The notes under the pieces are model-generated. The model was not told the DNA's origin. It saw only the letters and a program-made list of their open reading frames with translations, and did no database searches. 64,000 nt of DNA from Thioploca sp. (lineage in GTDB: Bacteria; Pseudomonadota; Gammaproteobacteria; Beggiatoales; Beggiatoaceae), in NCBI GenBank assembly GCA_030627235.1, contig DAOUSL010000004.1, positions 1 to 64,000 of the forward strand, given 5' to 3'. A program made the translations under genes and the position numbers. Every line of letters starts with the position of its first letter. Within the stretch, counting starts at the first letter, position 1. Positions 1 through 10,514 of the stretch are shown here, in pieces.

Positions 1-2
1 GA

Positions 3-152
3 GAACAATCTGTACATTTAGCTCATGTTATTAACGATTATGAAAAATTAATTTTGACATTAAAAGATATTTTACATCGGTTTTCTTGTTCGCTCAATAA
101 ACGAAAAAGAAAACTCAATACAGTTGACCTAATGGACAACTGTATTCCTTAA
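3..152 (+). CDS. C-terminal fragment of an unknown protein running in from the left edge
   Basis: Open frame from base 3 (EQSVHLAHVINDYEKLILTLKDILHRFSCSLNKRKRKLNTVDLMDNCIP*) to TAA at 150-152; no start in window. Confidence 0.35.
   Translation, partial: EQSVHLAHVINDYEKLILTLKDILHRFSCSLNKRKRKLNTVDLMDNCIP
117..146. terminator. Hairpin, possible terminator
   Basis: AATACAGTTG-acctaatgga-CAACTGTATT perfect 10-bp stem at the end of the partial ORF. Confidence 0.35.
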
Positions 153-391
153 GTTGATGTCTATGGGGCAAGATAAAGCTTTACCCACCCTACTTGACTC
201 AGTTTAACCATTTCTATTCCTTTGTCAGCTAATTAATGCTTTATAACCAATAAATCTAAATCAGAATCAAGAGTTTCTTAATTTATTGCATAAGAACGAA
301 ACAACTTTACAAGGTTCAGCAATAGCATCTATATTTAAAATAGTTTGATTAATTATTTAGATAGCATATTTATCTTAAAACTTTAGTAGCT

Positions 392-3300
392 CTACCTCTC
401 CAAAGTATACCGTAAATCCACTCCACTCTGTGTTCCAGTCTCAGTTTCCAAGGTAAAATGTTTACTCAGTTGATATCGCATTTTTAACATATTACTGCCA
501 TCAAACAAACCAATCCCATAACTAACATACAATTCAGGAGTTAGATATTTACCCAATACAAAAGCCGCATTTTCGACTCCATCTTCAGAGGAAATACCAG
601 CTTCATCTAAGCCAAATTCATTGCCAATTTTATTAGTTAAAGCATTGCTCTTACTGAGAGGCAATTCGGCGGCTGCAGCCAATAATAAACTACCACCACT
701 AGAACCTGCCTGAGATGCGGGTTTACCTAACACGATATAGGACAACATATTGCTTTCATCCATTGACGGTTCGGAATATAAATCCATTTTCAAGTTCTGA
801 GCAGTTCCATTAATATGTACCCCAGAAATCACATCCTCATCCCCATGGATCTTAGTGCCACCAGCCAATACCACCTCTTCATTAGCATTACCTTTACCCA
901 TAATTTGGCGGAAAGCTCTAATATCTAAACCAGGATTTTCAATTGCTCCACCTGCAAAAAATATCTTACCTTTATTAATAATTAAGTTCTGTCCATAAGC
1001 TTTGAAAGTTCCGTCTATCCACAGTTCACCGTTACCAACCGTAGGTTTACCCGGCTCATTACTAGCAATCAAAGTTCCTCCCAAACGACTTTTTACCCCA
1101 GCTCCTTCAAAAGTAATATTATCACCGAATATAACTTTCACATTAGTCGCTATCTGCATACCACCACTAGCTTGTTCCACTGGTTCAGCAGTCGGCTGCT
1201 CATCGGAAAAAACAACATCATCGGAAATTGCCACTGCTCCAACCCCACTAGAACCTTTAGGTGGAGTAAAAGCCGCTTCTGGAATCAATAATTCCCCAAT
1301 TACTGCAATATTTTCTGGAGCTAATTTAACGTTTATATCGGGAGAAATTAACACCCACGCATTGGGCATGTTGACCACCTCAAAATCATTACCATTAATA
1401 TTTATCTCAGCATCCCATTTGGTTAAAGATGGTAAGTTGGCTTGACCTTTAATGTTTAATTGGCAACTAGCAGAATCGCATTCTCCAGAACGAATTCCAG
1501 CATCTAAATAGATTTTTTCACTGCCATCACTGCGTAAGGATAAATTAAAATCTTTCAGTATCAAACCTAATTCTGGTAATTCAGTAGCTACATCAATTAT
1601 TTGAATCTTTCCTTTTATCTTTGGCTTATCCAACAAACCAGCTATAGCTACATCTATTCCAATTCGACCTTTAGTATTTTCAGCTTGTGGCACAAAATTT
1701 GGCAGAATATCCAAATCACCAAATTTAGCAGTTAAATTACCTTTTATCGGCTGTTTACCCTTGGGTGGTATGTGAGTTAATTTAGGCATTTTAATTTGGC
1801 CATTGATATTACTGCGATTGAGCATTTTTAATTTTAAACCACCATTTAAACCCTTGTTATTGATTTTTAAGTTTAAATTTCCACCAGCAAACTTCAATTG
1901 TTCCACTTCATCATCAGTTGTTATAGAGAAAACTCCAGGAGAAATTTTTATATCAACAGCAGAATTTATCTTGCCATCAGGACGTAAAGTAGTTTGTAAA
2001 CCACCATTGATAGCTCCATTTTTTATCTCCATATTTTCTGGTAAAAATGCCTGTAATAATTCCAAGGACAGCTTCTTAATATCAACTTGTAGTTCGCTAC
2101 CAGATTTGCTTGACCAATCCACTTTAGTACATAATTTACCAACAGTTTTAGTATTTTGTAGACAAGTTTTAGCTAATTTAACCTGTTCTGCTGATAATAG
2201 GAGTTTGCTTGGTTTAGTTAGTTCCCAATTATCTGCTTTTTCAGTATTTAAATTAATCTGTTGTAACTTACCTTGCCAACTTGACATCTGTTTTAAACCA
2301 CCTTTCAATTGCAACATAAAAGCATCAGTCGGCATATCCAAACTAGCAGTAATAGTATGTTTGGATAGACTGCCATCACCTTGCAGTTTAATGCTATTAA
2401 TTTGGGTAGCACCAGCCGCTAAATTAGTAGCAACAACATCTAAAAATAGCTTCTGCGAACCCTTCATATTTACGTCCACATCCGCAGTCAATTTTTGTAA
2501 GTTATTCTGTTGGAAAACTACGGCATTAGCTTCTAGTTGAGCTTTCACATGAGGTAAATCTAATGCACCAGTAAGGCTGCCTTTACCAATAATACTACCT
2601 TTTGCATCGGGTAAGAAAGCTTGCAAATCTGGGGCATTAATTTCCCATTTTAAATTAGATTTGTTTCCCAATAGACCATTAGCAGTCAAATAAGCTTTAC
2701 CAGATTTAAAGTTCAATTTATTGATTTTATAAATATTTCCATCAATATTAATGTCAGTTTCTAAGTTAAGCGGATAATTACGTAATTTGCCATCTAATTG
2801 ATTGATTTTTAGCTGGGTAGTCAATTTTTTATCCATATTCCCTTCGGTTTGAATATTCATTGCTAACTGACCTGGCCATTCCTGCCATTGTTCACCTGGA
2901 TTCAAATTTTCACCCTGTAAAGTAAACTGCCAATTTAAATTAGGTTGCCACTGCACTTTACCAGACAAATCTAAAATACCTTGTAAAATATCACCTTGCA
3001 AACTACTTAACTGAAAGCTTTTATCATCTCCATAACCCATTGCTTGCCATTTACCAGCAGGAATATCTTTACCTTTTAATTCAGTATCCAATTGCACTTG
3101 ATAGGATTTCATTCCACCGTCAATACTGAAAGCACCTGTCTTACTCTGGACTATCTCTCCATCTTTCAGAGGCCATTGTAAATCCTGCCAATTTAGCACT
3201 GCGGTTATAATTTCACCATCAGTAGTTCCAGAACCAGTCAATGATAGCTCCATACCAGTCTGTGGAATCGATATATCCAATTGATTTATCTGAAAACTAT

Positions 3301-5887
3301 CTCCTTCCAAACCAGCTACTAAATTAGAATTGAGATTCAAGCCTTGCGGCCAATCCGGCCATACTTCTTTTAAAGCAATTTTATCCACATCCAAGTTTAA
3401 TTGAGCTGCTAAAGTTGGTTGCCAGTTGACTTCACCATCGGCAATTATCGTTCCCTGCAATGTTTTGGTATTTAAGGAATTTATGATAAAATGTTCTAAA
3501 TCACCCTGTCCAGATAGCTTGATTTTGCTTTTAGGAACTTGCTGTCCATCAACCTGAGTAGTTATATTTAATTTATAATTTTCAGTATTTCCAACTAATG
3601 TAAGTTTGCCATTTTTACTGTTAACTAGCGAATTTTCCCCAACTAATGGCCATTGTAAGGCTTTCCAATCCAACGTAGCATCAAAGCTTGGAATCTCTCC
3701 CAATTTACCATCCGCCTGTAAGGAAATTTGAGCTGCTGTTTTTGGTAATTTAACTTTTAAACTCTTAACTTTAAATTTATCTCCATCCAAGTTAGCTACC
3801 ATTTTAGTATCCAAGCGTAATTTATTTGGCCAATCTTTCCAGACTTCTTTTAAATTAAGCTTTTTAACATTAAGGTTAAGTTGAGCTGCTAGTTTAGATT
3901 GCCAATTGACTTTACCATTAACATCAATCTTACCTTTCAATAATTCACTGTGCAGAGATTTAAGGTTAAACTGTTGTAAGTTACCCTGTCCGAGTAGGCC
4001 AATATGAGTATTAGGAACTTGTTGCCCATCAACTTGAGTGGTAAGTTTAACTTTATAATTTTCAGTAGTTCCAAATACATGTGCCTTTCCTGTTTTGCTA
4101 GTAACAATAGAATTTTTGCCAACTAACGGCCATTGTAGTTTTTTCCAAGCTAAAGTAGCATCAAAACTAGGAATTTTTCCAAGTTTACCATTAGCTTGTA
4201 AAGTAATTTTAGCTTTAGTATTAGGTAAATTAACCTGTAAGCTTGTCAGTTTAAACTTATCTCCATCCAAATTAGCCGCCAATTTAGTATCCAAACGTAA
4301 TTTATCTGGCCAATCTTTCCATACTTCCTTAAGATTTAACTTTTTTACTGCCAGTTTCAATTCCCCCACTAATTTAGGTTGCCAACTAATTGAACCAACT
4401 GTATTTATTTCTCCTTCTAATAATTTAGTTTTTAATGAATCAATTTTAAACTGTTGCAAATTACCTTTTCCCTGCAAAGTTATTTGGCTAAGTGGAATCT
4501 GTCCGCCGGCAACTTGAGTGGTTAATACAACTTTATAATCTTGCATCGTACCAGAAATATTTATTTTACCTTGCTTACTATTTACTAATTCTCCTCCAAT
4601 CAAAGGCCATTGCAAACCTTCCCAATTTAGAATTGCAGTTTCTATTTTAGAGTTATCTCCAGCAATCAAACCTGCTGCTTGTAAGTAAATTCCGGTCTTA
4701 GTTTGTGGAATATTAATAGCCAAATTATCAACTTGGAACATATCACCATCTAATTTAGCCTGTAACTTAGTATTAATTGTTAATTCATCCGGCCAATCCG
4801 GCCAAAAATCTTTAATCGAAATTGCTTGCAAATCAAGTTCTACATGTCCTAACATTTTAGGTGTCCAGCTAAATTTACCTTTTACATCCAATAAACCTTT
4901 CAATAATTCAGAATGCAAAGTGCTGATAATGACTTGCTGTTGATTACCTTGACCAGTAATTCTCCAATTGCTCTGTGGAATTTGCTGTCCATCAACTTTA
5001 GTTCGTAAAGTGAAATTATAGTTGTCTAAACCACCAGTTACAGTGATTTTACCCTGTTGACTGTTAACAATTTTCTCTGGAATATCTAACGGCCAATAGA
5101 TTTCTTGCCAAGTCAGCTTTGCCTCTAAATTTAAATCACCAATTAAATCGGTAACAGTAGTTTGTAGATCAATAGCTAATGGCTCACTAACATGATGAGT
5201 TAATGTCATTTCTTCCATGTCACCACTTACTTCACCTTGGCCAGCTACTTTAAAATCTGGCAAATTAGCATTCCAATTTAAATCTAACTGAACTGTATGC
5301 GGCTTAACAAAACCAACCTCACCAGCTAATTGAAGATTAAATAATGGCGCAGTAATTTGAAAATTTTGGAGAGTTAAATGGTCACTAGTCTGAGATTGTA
5401 AATTTATGTTATCGATTATAAAAGGTTCAGCATCAGCAGTTTGAATTGAAATATGATTGATTTGAATATCGTCTAATGCAATTTTTACTGGTAATTTTAT
5501 ATCAGGAATTTCAAATGGAGTTGATTCTTTTTTAGGTTCTTCTGTAACTGGTTCAGATTTAGGTAAATTTATTTCTATATTATTTATATGTAATTGTTCT
5601 AAATGTATTTTAGCGGATAATAGAGCCTCGGCATTCCAGTTAAACACAAATAATTCAATTTTAGCTTTAGTTTCACCATCTTGGTAGGAGAGATCGCTAA
5701 AACTAATTCGGTCAATTATACGACCTTCTAATTTAGCAATTTTTAATTCACCAGGAGCAAATTTTTGAGCTTGAGTGCCGATGAATTGTAAACCTGATTC
5801 GGTGCTGATAAGCCAACCTATTGAGGTTATAATAATAATTAGTAAAGATAATGTGGTTAATAATAAATATTTTAGAAAACGTCGCAT
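392..5887 (-). CDS. tamB: Translocation and assembly module protein TamB (DUF490 C-terminus)
   Basis: 1831 aa, N-terminal TM anchor, repetitive beta-rich modules, C-terminal TamB-type sequence (FGDNITFEGAGVKSRLGGTL, LSYIVLGKPASQAG, LSKHFTLETETGTQSGVDLRYTLER). Confidence 0.93.
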   Translation of the reverse strand: MRRFLKYLLLTTLSLLIIIITSIGWLISTESGLQFIGTQAQKFAPGELKIAKLEGRIIDRISFSDLSYQDGETKAKIELFVFNWNAEALLSAKIHLEQLHINNIEINLPKSEPVTEEPKKESTPFEIPDIKLPVKIALDDIQINHISIQTADAEPFIIDNINLQSQTSDHLTLQNFQITAPLFNLQLAGEVGFVKPHTVQLDLNWNANLPDFKVAGQGEVSGDMEEMTLTHHVSEPLAIDLQTTVTDLIGDLNLEAKLTWQEIYWPLDIPEKIVNSQQGKITVTGGLDNYNFTLRTKVDGQQIPQSNWRITGQGNQQQVIISTLHSELLKGLLDVKGKFSWTPKMLGHVELDLQAISIKDFWPDWPDELTINTKLQAKLDGDMFQVDNLAINIPQTKTGIYLQAAGLIAGDNSKIETAILNWEGLQWPLIGGELVNSKQGKINISGTMQDYKVVLTTQVAGGQIPLSQITLQGKGNLQQFKIDSLKTKLLEGEINTVGSISWQPKLVGELKLAVKKLNLKEVWKDWPDKLRLDTKLAANLDGDKFKLTSLQVNLPNTKAKITLQANGKLGKIPSFDATLAWKKLQWPLVGKNSIVTSKTGKAHVFGTTENYKVKLTTQVDGQQVPNTHIGLLGQGNLQQFNLKSLHSELLKGKIDVNGKVNWQSKLAAQLNLNVKKLNLKEVWKDWPNKLRLDTKMVANLDGDKFKVKSLKVKLPKTAAQISLQADGKLGEIPSFDATLDWKALQWPLVGENSLVNSKNGKLTLVGNTENYKLNITTQVDGQQVPKSKIKLSGQGDLEHFIINSLNTKTLQGTIIADGEVNWQPTLAAQLNLDVDKIALKEVWPDWPQGLNLNSNLVAGLEGDSFQINQLDISIPQTGMELSLTGSGTTDGEIITAVLNWQDLQWPLKDGEIVQSKTGAFSIDGGMKSYQVQLDTELKGKDIPAGKWQAMGYGDDKSFQLSSLQGDILQGILDLSGKVQWQPNLNWQFTLQGENLNPGEQWQEWPGQLAMNIQTEGNMDKKLTTQLKINQLDGKLRNYPLNLETDINIDGNIYKINKLNFKSGKAYLTANGLLGNKSNLKWEINAPDLQAFLPDAKGSIIGKGSLTGALDLPHVKAQLEANAVVFQQNNLQKLTADVDVNMKGSQKLFLDVVATNLAAGATQINSIKLQGDGSLSKHTITASLDMPTDAFMLQLKGGLKQMSSWQGKLQQINLNTEKADNWELTKPSKLLLSAEQVKLAKTCLQNTKTVGKLCTKVDWSSKSGSELQVDIKKLSLELLQAFLPENMEIKNGAINGGLQTTLRPDGKINSAVDIKISPGVFSITTDDEVEQLKFAGGNLNLKINNKGLNGGLKLKMLNRSNINGQIKMPKLTHIPPKGKQPIKGNLTAKFGDLDILPNFVPQAENTKGRIGIDVAIAGLLDKPKIKGKIQIIDVATELPELGLILKDFNLSLRSDGSEKIYLDAGIRSGECDSASCQLNIKGQANLPSLTKWDAEININGNDFEVVNMPNAWVLISPDINVKLAPENIAVIGELLIPEAAFTPPKGSSGVGAVAISDDVVFSDEQPTAEPVEQASGGMQIATNVKVIFGDNITFEGAGVKSRLGGTLIASNEPGKPTVGNGELWIDGTFKAYGQNLIINKGKIFFAGGAIENPGLDIRAFRQIMGKGNANEEVVLAGGTKIHGDEDVISGVHINGTAQNLKMDLYSEPSMDESNMLSYIVLGKPASQAGSSGGSLLLAAAAELPLSKSNALTNKIGNEFGLDEAGISSEDGVENAAFVLGKYLTPELYVSYGIGLFDGSNMLKMRYQLSKHFTLETETGTQSGVDLRYTLER
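2820..5110 (-). repeat. Tandem ~480 bp (160 aa) modules inside tamB
   Basis: Corresponding segments recur at ~2821, 3301, 3781, 4261 and 4741 (e.g. ctccatccaa.ttagc...ggccaatctttcc at 3781 and 4261); protein motif EVWKDWPDKLRLDTKLAANLDGDKFK repeats. Confidence 0.85.
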
Positions 5888-6031
5888 AGTTGGTTACTGA
5901 TTTGTCGTAGGGATGGAATATTATAGTTGAATAAAAGTTAAAATGGAAGTTGCTACTCATTGGATGGTATAATTATAATAATTCTTAATTATGAATGCTT
6001 AATTCTTAACTGAATTCAAAATTACTTATAT

Positions 6032-6150
6032 TAGACATCATTCTAAACAAGGTTAAATAAATGTAGGATGCAATGAACGAAGGGAATTGAATCAAGATGT
6101 AATTCGTAAACTTATTATATCCTACATAAAGTCCGTAATTAACTGTGCTA
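6032..6150 (+). repeat. MITE/REPIN-like repeat, copy A
   Basis: TAGACATCATTC... TGTAGGATGCAATGAACGAAGGGAATTGAATCAAGATGTAATTCGTAAACTTATTATATCCTACA; shared with copies at 21852, 24817, 26081. Confidence 0.7.
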
Positions 6151-6214
6151 TATTTACAATATATTTAAATTGAATGTTAACATATTGAGTTTCCAAATAA
6201 AAAAGGTCTGAATA

Positions 6215-6880
6215 ATGACAGTAGCAGAAGCTTTGAAATTGCGTAAATCTACTCGTGCTTTTCTAAATAAGCCAGTGGCTATAGAAGTAATCCAACGTAT
6301 TTTAAATGTAGCTAAGAATGCTCCTTCTGGGGTAAATACTCAACCTTGGCAAGTTGCAGTGGTTAGTGGTGTGAAAAAACACGAACTAGAACAAGCTATG
6401 GAAAATGCTTTTAATAATGGTGTTAAAGGCAAGATGGATTATCAATATTATCCAAATGAATGGCAAGAGCCTTATAAAAGCCGTCGTAGAGCTTGCGGTT
6501 TACAACTCTATTCTACCCTACAAATAGCTCGTGAAGATAAAGCTAGACAAAAACAGCAATGGTTAGCAAACTATAGAGCTTTTGATGCTCCAATTGTATT
6601 GTTTTTCTTCATGGATGCGGCTATGGAAACTGGTTCTTTTCTTGACTATGGGATGTTTTTACAATCAGTCATGTTAGCTGCTGTAGAAGAAGGATTAGCC
6701 ACATGTCCGCAAGCAGCATTGGGTGAATATCCACAAATTATTAAAGAAAAATTGGATTATCCAGCTGAAAGTGTTTTAATCTGTGGTATGGCATTAGGTT
6801 ATGAAGACAAAGAAGCTGTGGTAAATAGCTATCGAACTCCTCGTGAAGAGATTGACAGTTTTACCAAATTTTTTGAGTAA
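6215..6880 (+). CDS. Nitroreductase family protein
   Basis: 221 aa; RKSTRAFLNKPV, APSGVNTQPWQVAVV, GMALGYED motifs. Confidence 0.9.
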   Translation: MTVAEALKLRKSTRAFLNKPVAIEVIQRILNVAKNAPSGVNTQPWQVAVVSGVKKHELEQAMENAFNNGVKGKMDYQYYPNEWQEPYKSRRRACGLQLYSTLQIAREDKARQKQQWLANYRAFDAPIVLFFFMDAAMETGSFLDYGMFLQSVMLAAVEEGLATCPQAALGEYPQIIKEKLDYPAESVLICGMALGYEDKEAVVNSYRTPREEIDSFTKFFE

Positions 6881-6967
6881 AGTGGGTAAATTTAGTATTA
6901 ATTATCTTACAGCAATTTTTTAATGCTATTTATTTAACGAATAAACTTGTAAGTTTTAAATATAATT

Positions 6968-7588
6968 ATGAAAAAATATATCTTTTTGTTGTTAATATTA
7001 TCTGGTTGTTTGGCCTTGCCAGCATTACCTAATATGCCAGCTGAAAAATTAAATTCATGGCAAATTAATGGCCGTATTGCAATTATAACTAAAAATGATA
7101 GTTGGACTGCTAAATTTAATTGGCAACAACAAGCTACTAATTATCAGTTACGCTTTAGTAATCCGATGGGACAAGGTGCTATATTCTTAGATGGTAACGA
7201 TACTGGCGTAATTATGCGGACTGCTGATAATAAAACCTTTACTGCAAACGATCCAGATACGTTAATTGCTGATGTGCTAAAACTACATATTCCAGTGACT
7301 AACCTACATTTTTGGATCAGAGGCATTCCAAATCCAAAGTCATCACCTCAATGGTATTCGTTAGATAAAATTGGTCGCTTAAAAACTTTACGCCAAAATG
7401 CTTGGGAAATAGAATATGGTCGTTATGTTAATATGCAAAATATTAATTTACCTAAGAAAATTTTCTTAAATGGTGATGACTTTCGAGTCAAAATAATTAT
7501 AGATAAGTGGAATATAACCTCACCTACTCTTCTGGATAATCAATTTTCTCTTGCTCCAAAGCCATTATTAGAAGTTCAATATTTTTAG
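6968..7588 (+). CDS. lolB: Outer membrane lipoprotein LolB
   Basis: Lipobox LSGC; WQINGRIAI, FNWQQQATNYQLRFSNPMGQGAIFL, WIRGIPNP typical of LolB. Confidence 0.85.
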   Translation: MKKYIFLLLILSGCLALPALPNMPAEKLNSWQINGRIAIITKNDSWTAKFNWQQQATNYQLRFSNPMGQGAIFLDGNDTGVIMRTADNKTFTANDPDTLIADVLKLHIPVTNLHFWIRGIPNPKSSPQWYSLDKIGRLKTLRQNAWEIEYGRYVNMQNINLPKKIFLNGDDFRVKIIIDKWNITSPTLLDNQFSLAPKPLLEVQYF

Positions 7589-7871
7589 GAACTTCTTCTA
7601 TTATCATGGTGGCTTCAGCTAAATTATTATTTTTCCCTAAAATTTCTAATTGCTTACAAATTTCCACTAAATCATCTGCGCCCATACTGGAGCAAGCACC
7701 CTTGAATTTATGAGAAGCCAAGTATAATTCGTCACCATCTTTTATATCAATAGCTAGTTTTAATTCTTGGAAATAATTAGGAAATTCACTGATAAATAAA
7801 TCGATTAACCAATTAACTCCGTCTCGCATTTCTAATCGTTTACTGGCTAACATTGTTGGAGAGAGTATCAT
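7524..7871 (-). CDS. Hpt (histidine phosphotransfer) domain protein
   Basis: 115 aa with ASHKFKGACSSMGA (HxxKG Hpt motif); convergent 65 bp overlap with lolB. Confidence 0.75.
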   Translation of the reverse strand: MILSPTMLASKRLEMRDGVNWLIDLFISEFPNYFQELKLAIDIKDGDELYLASHKFKGACSSMGADDLVEICKQLEILGKNNNLAEATMIIEEVPKNIELLIMALEQEKIDYPEE

Positions 7872-7937
7872 ATTTTTATTCCTGTAAAAGTTTATTATTT
7901 TTTTTATAAATGGTAATAGAAAATCAGAGAAATAGAA

Positions 7938-8069
7938 TTAATCATTCTGATCTTTTTTAATGTTTTTCTGATATTTATAAGTTATCATGGGCAACATTCC
8001 TAAAATTAAATAAGAATACGCCACCAATACAAAAAATACCAGGAATAATGCTAATAATAAATTTACCAT
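7938..8069 (-). CDS. Small single-TM protein (43 aa), not in the supplied ORF track
   Basis: ATG..TAA: MVNLLLALFLVFFVLVAYSYLILGMLPMITYKYQKNIKKDQND; hydrophobic helix followed by a Lys-rich tail. Confidence 0.45.
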   Translation of the reverse strand: MVNLLLALFLVFFVLVAYSYLILGMLPMITYKYQKNIKKDQND

Positions 8070-8220
8070 TACTTATATTTAAGACTACCAAATAAATCTA
8101 TAAAGTCAATTTATAAAACTTCATCTTTAAATGGTGAAAGAAAAATATTTCCACGTCGGTTAATTGGATATAAAAAGGTTTTATTGATCTAATCCAAATC
8201 TTTGCCAGAAACTTTAAAAG

Positions 8221-8300
8221 TGTGTCGGTGAAACAAAGTGTAACCAACCATTATGATATAGAAAAAATAGTTTGGTCGGTTTCATTGTACCGACTCTACA
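8221..8300 (+). repeat. 80-bp dispersed inverted-repeat element, copy 1
   Basis: tcggtgaaacaaagtgtaaccaaccattatgatatagaaaaaatagtttggtcggtttcattgtaccgactctaca; near-identical to 11301-11382. Confidence 0.85.
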
Positions 8301-8311
8301 TGGCTAACAGG

Positions 8312-8635
8312 TCAAAACTCTTCCTGTTCACATTGTGGTAGTATGATAACAATATCTACAATTTTTAAAATATTAAGGCTGCCTTTATCTCCAATAATAT
8401 CAATATGAGAGCCGCCTTTATATGGCCTAATCATGTCTTTGTTCTTTATTTTCTTTAAAGATTGAAAATTGTGTACATATGATTCAAATAATGCTTCTAA
8501 TACTTTTACTAATTCATTTAAATCATAATTACCCCAGTCAATATCTATCTCTTTATATAAATCACCGCTAATTACCCTTATGGTAGATTTATTTAGCTTA
8601 ATAACTTTTAGCATATTGTTAAGTCCTTGTTTCAA
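8312..8635 (-). CDS. Hypothetical protein
   Basis: 107 aa ORF; internal start MLKVIKLNKS possible; no family recognised. Confidence 0.4.
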   Translation of the reverse strand: MKQGLNNMLKVIKLNKSTIRVISGDLYKEIDIDWGNYDLNELVKVLEALFESYVHNFQSLKKIKNKDMIRPYKGGSHIDIIGDKGSLNILKIVDIVIILPQCEQEEF

Positions 8636-8755
8636 TTTTAGTAATAAGAATTCCTATTGATGAGGTTCGTTTCCTCACCACATCTTACATTGCTGGTTAT
8701 GAGTTGTGGTCAATGATAAAATGTGTTGCACACCATAACAGCTAAATTACAATGT

Positions 8756-10507
8756 TTACCAATACCATTTTAACCCAACAGATGTATATTCTTCATTAGA
8801 AAATGTGGTATAAAAAGCGTATTGTTTATTAAATTGATATTGCATTTTTCCTCCCCATTCAGTGTGATTACTACCTGATTCTGTTCCAATATATAACCAA
8901 GTTTTAGTTTTTCCAAAATCCAACCTCAATCCTAAATGAGGACGTAATCTAATAAGTGGAGAAAGCGTATGGGCTGCAAAATCAACCATTCCATAACCTA
9001 TAATATTTTGATTCCATTGCCGTGCATAACCAACCCCAAAACTAGCAACTCCATCATATTTATTTTTAATACGATCAACTCCAAGTCGTAATTTCCAAGA
9101 TAACTTATTTTCACCTTCTATTTGAATTGGTCGAGTATTAATATTCATAACCCGTATTAAATCAACTGTATCTAAAAATAAATTATCTTCATAAATATTT
9201 ACTGCAAAATCTAAAATTACCAGTTCATCTCCTTCCAAACTATTTGAACCAATTAATTCTTTTTTAAATGGCGACCAATTTAATCTTAAAAAATTACTGG
9301 TTGAGTTGATAAAGTTAAAACCAAATTCTATAGGTAATGAGCCATTGGCTGGCGAAGGTAACTCGGGGATTTTAACTGGAGCAATAGGACGAACTGGGAG
9401 TTGTAAACGGGCTAATAAAATCTGTCTTTTTAATTCCTGTTGAATCTGCTGATCTCCAATAAATTTATATTGATAGTAGGCAAGTAAACTGTCTAAAATT
9501 AAAATTTTTTTATCAACTGAAAAATGGTTTAAATCATAGTTATCTTTACGAATAATAGTGTTAAAAGCTGCTAGTTCTTCTGTTGTTAATAATTTTAATT
9601 TATGATAAAGTTTTCTTTGATTGGATGGGATAAAACGTACTGATTTAATTAACTGTTTGCCATTATTTTTGTCAATATACTTTAAACGGTGAAACAATTC
9701 TACTGGAGCATACCATAGCAAGACTTTATTTAACAGTTTTTCATCTATTACCAAATCCAATAATTCTGCTAAACGATAAGCACAATTTTCATCTAAAAAA
9801 TAATAGTCAAACTTATTACCAACAATTTCCCAAATATGTAATATCAGAAATACACGTTCATAATCCGATAATTGCAACTGATAATCCCAAATATCACGAA
9901 GTTCAGTACGTGAATAAACTATATCTTGAGTATAAAAATATTTATCAGAAAATCCAGCTTTGTATCCTCCCCAAAGACCTCTCATAACATATAGAAATGT
10001 GTTTTCATTTTCTGGTACTAATGCTCCATAATTAATTGTTGAATCAAATAATTGTTCACCAGCAGATTCTGTATTTAATTTGAGGAGAGAATGACCAAAA
10101 GTAGAGGCTGGATTACCTAAATAACCACTGACTAAAAGTAAACTGATTGACTTCACTTTATCAAATAAAGCCCATTTTACTAATTTTTTACATTTAGGTT
10201 CTCTCAATTTATAATTGGGTAAATCAATTTGGGTAGAGAGCCAAAAATAACGAGCTGGAAATTTACAACGTGCATGGTCATTAGTATTTTTATCCCAAGA
10301 AGCAGAATATGCTTTAATTGTAGCTGCCAATTCGGCTTTGGGATCATGTTTACCATTTGGGCTTAAAAAAAAGCTATCTGTCAGAATTACACTATGTTTA
10401 TTAGTATAACGAAGCAATTTAAGCCAAGTTGGATGATTGGCAATATCTGATGCTTGGACATTTGAAATGACAGTGCAGAATAATATTATGATTATTTTTA
10501 ATGGCAT
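8756..10507 (-). CDS. DUF4105 / Lnb N-terminal periplasmic domain protein
   Basis: 583 aa, signal peptide, GNPASTFGHSLLKLN, DENCAYRLAELLD motifs. Confidence 0.8.
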   Translation of the reverse strand: MPLKIIIILFCTVISNVQASDIANHPTWLKLLRYTNKHSVILTDSFFLSPNGKHDPKAELAATIKAYSASWDKNTNDHARCKFPARYFWLSTQIDLPNYKLREPKCKKLVKWALFDKVKSISLLLVSGYLGNPASTFGHSLLKLNTESAGEQLFDSTINYGALVPENENTFLYVMRGLWGGYKAGFSDKYFYTQDIVYSRTELRDIWDYQLQLSDYERVFLILHIWEIVGNKFDYYFLDENCAYRLAELLDLVIDEKLLNKVLLWYAPVELFHRLKYIDKNNGKQLIKSVRFIPSNQRKLYHKLKLLTTEELAAFNTIIRKDNYDLNHFSVDKKILILDSLLAYYQYKFIGDQQIQQELKRQILLARLQLPVRPIAPVKIPELPSPANGSLPIEFGFNFINSTSNFLRLNWSPFKKELIGSNSLEGDELVILDFAVNIYEDNLFLDTVDLIRVMNINTRPIQIEGENKLSWKLRLGVDRIKNKYDGVASFGVGYARQWNQNIIGYGMVDFAAHTLSPLIRLRPHLGLRLDFGKTKTWLYIGTESGSNHTEWGGKMQYQFNKQYAFYTTFSNEEYTSVGLKWYW

Positions 10508-10514
10508 ATAAAAA

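Noticed and set aside
1002-4517. Plus-strand ORFs 1002..1445, 1803..2540 and 4095..4517
   Set aside because: Antisense to tamB, low-complexity translations, no RBS or family resemblance; by-products of the long opposite-strand ORF
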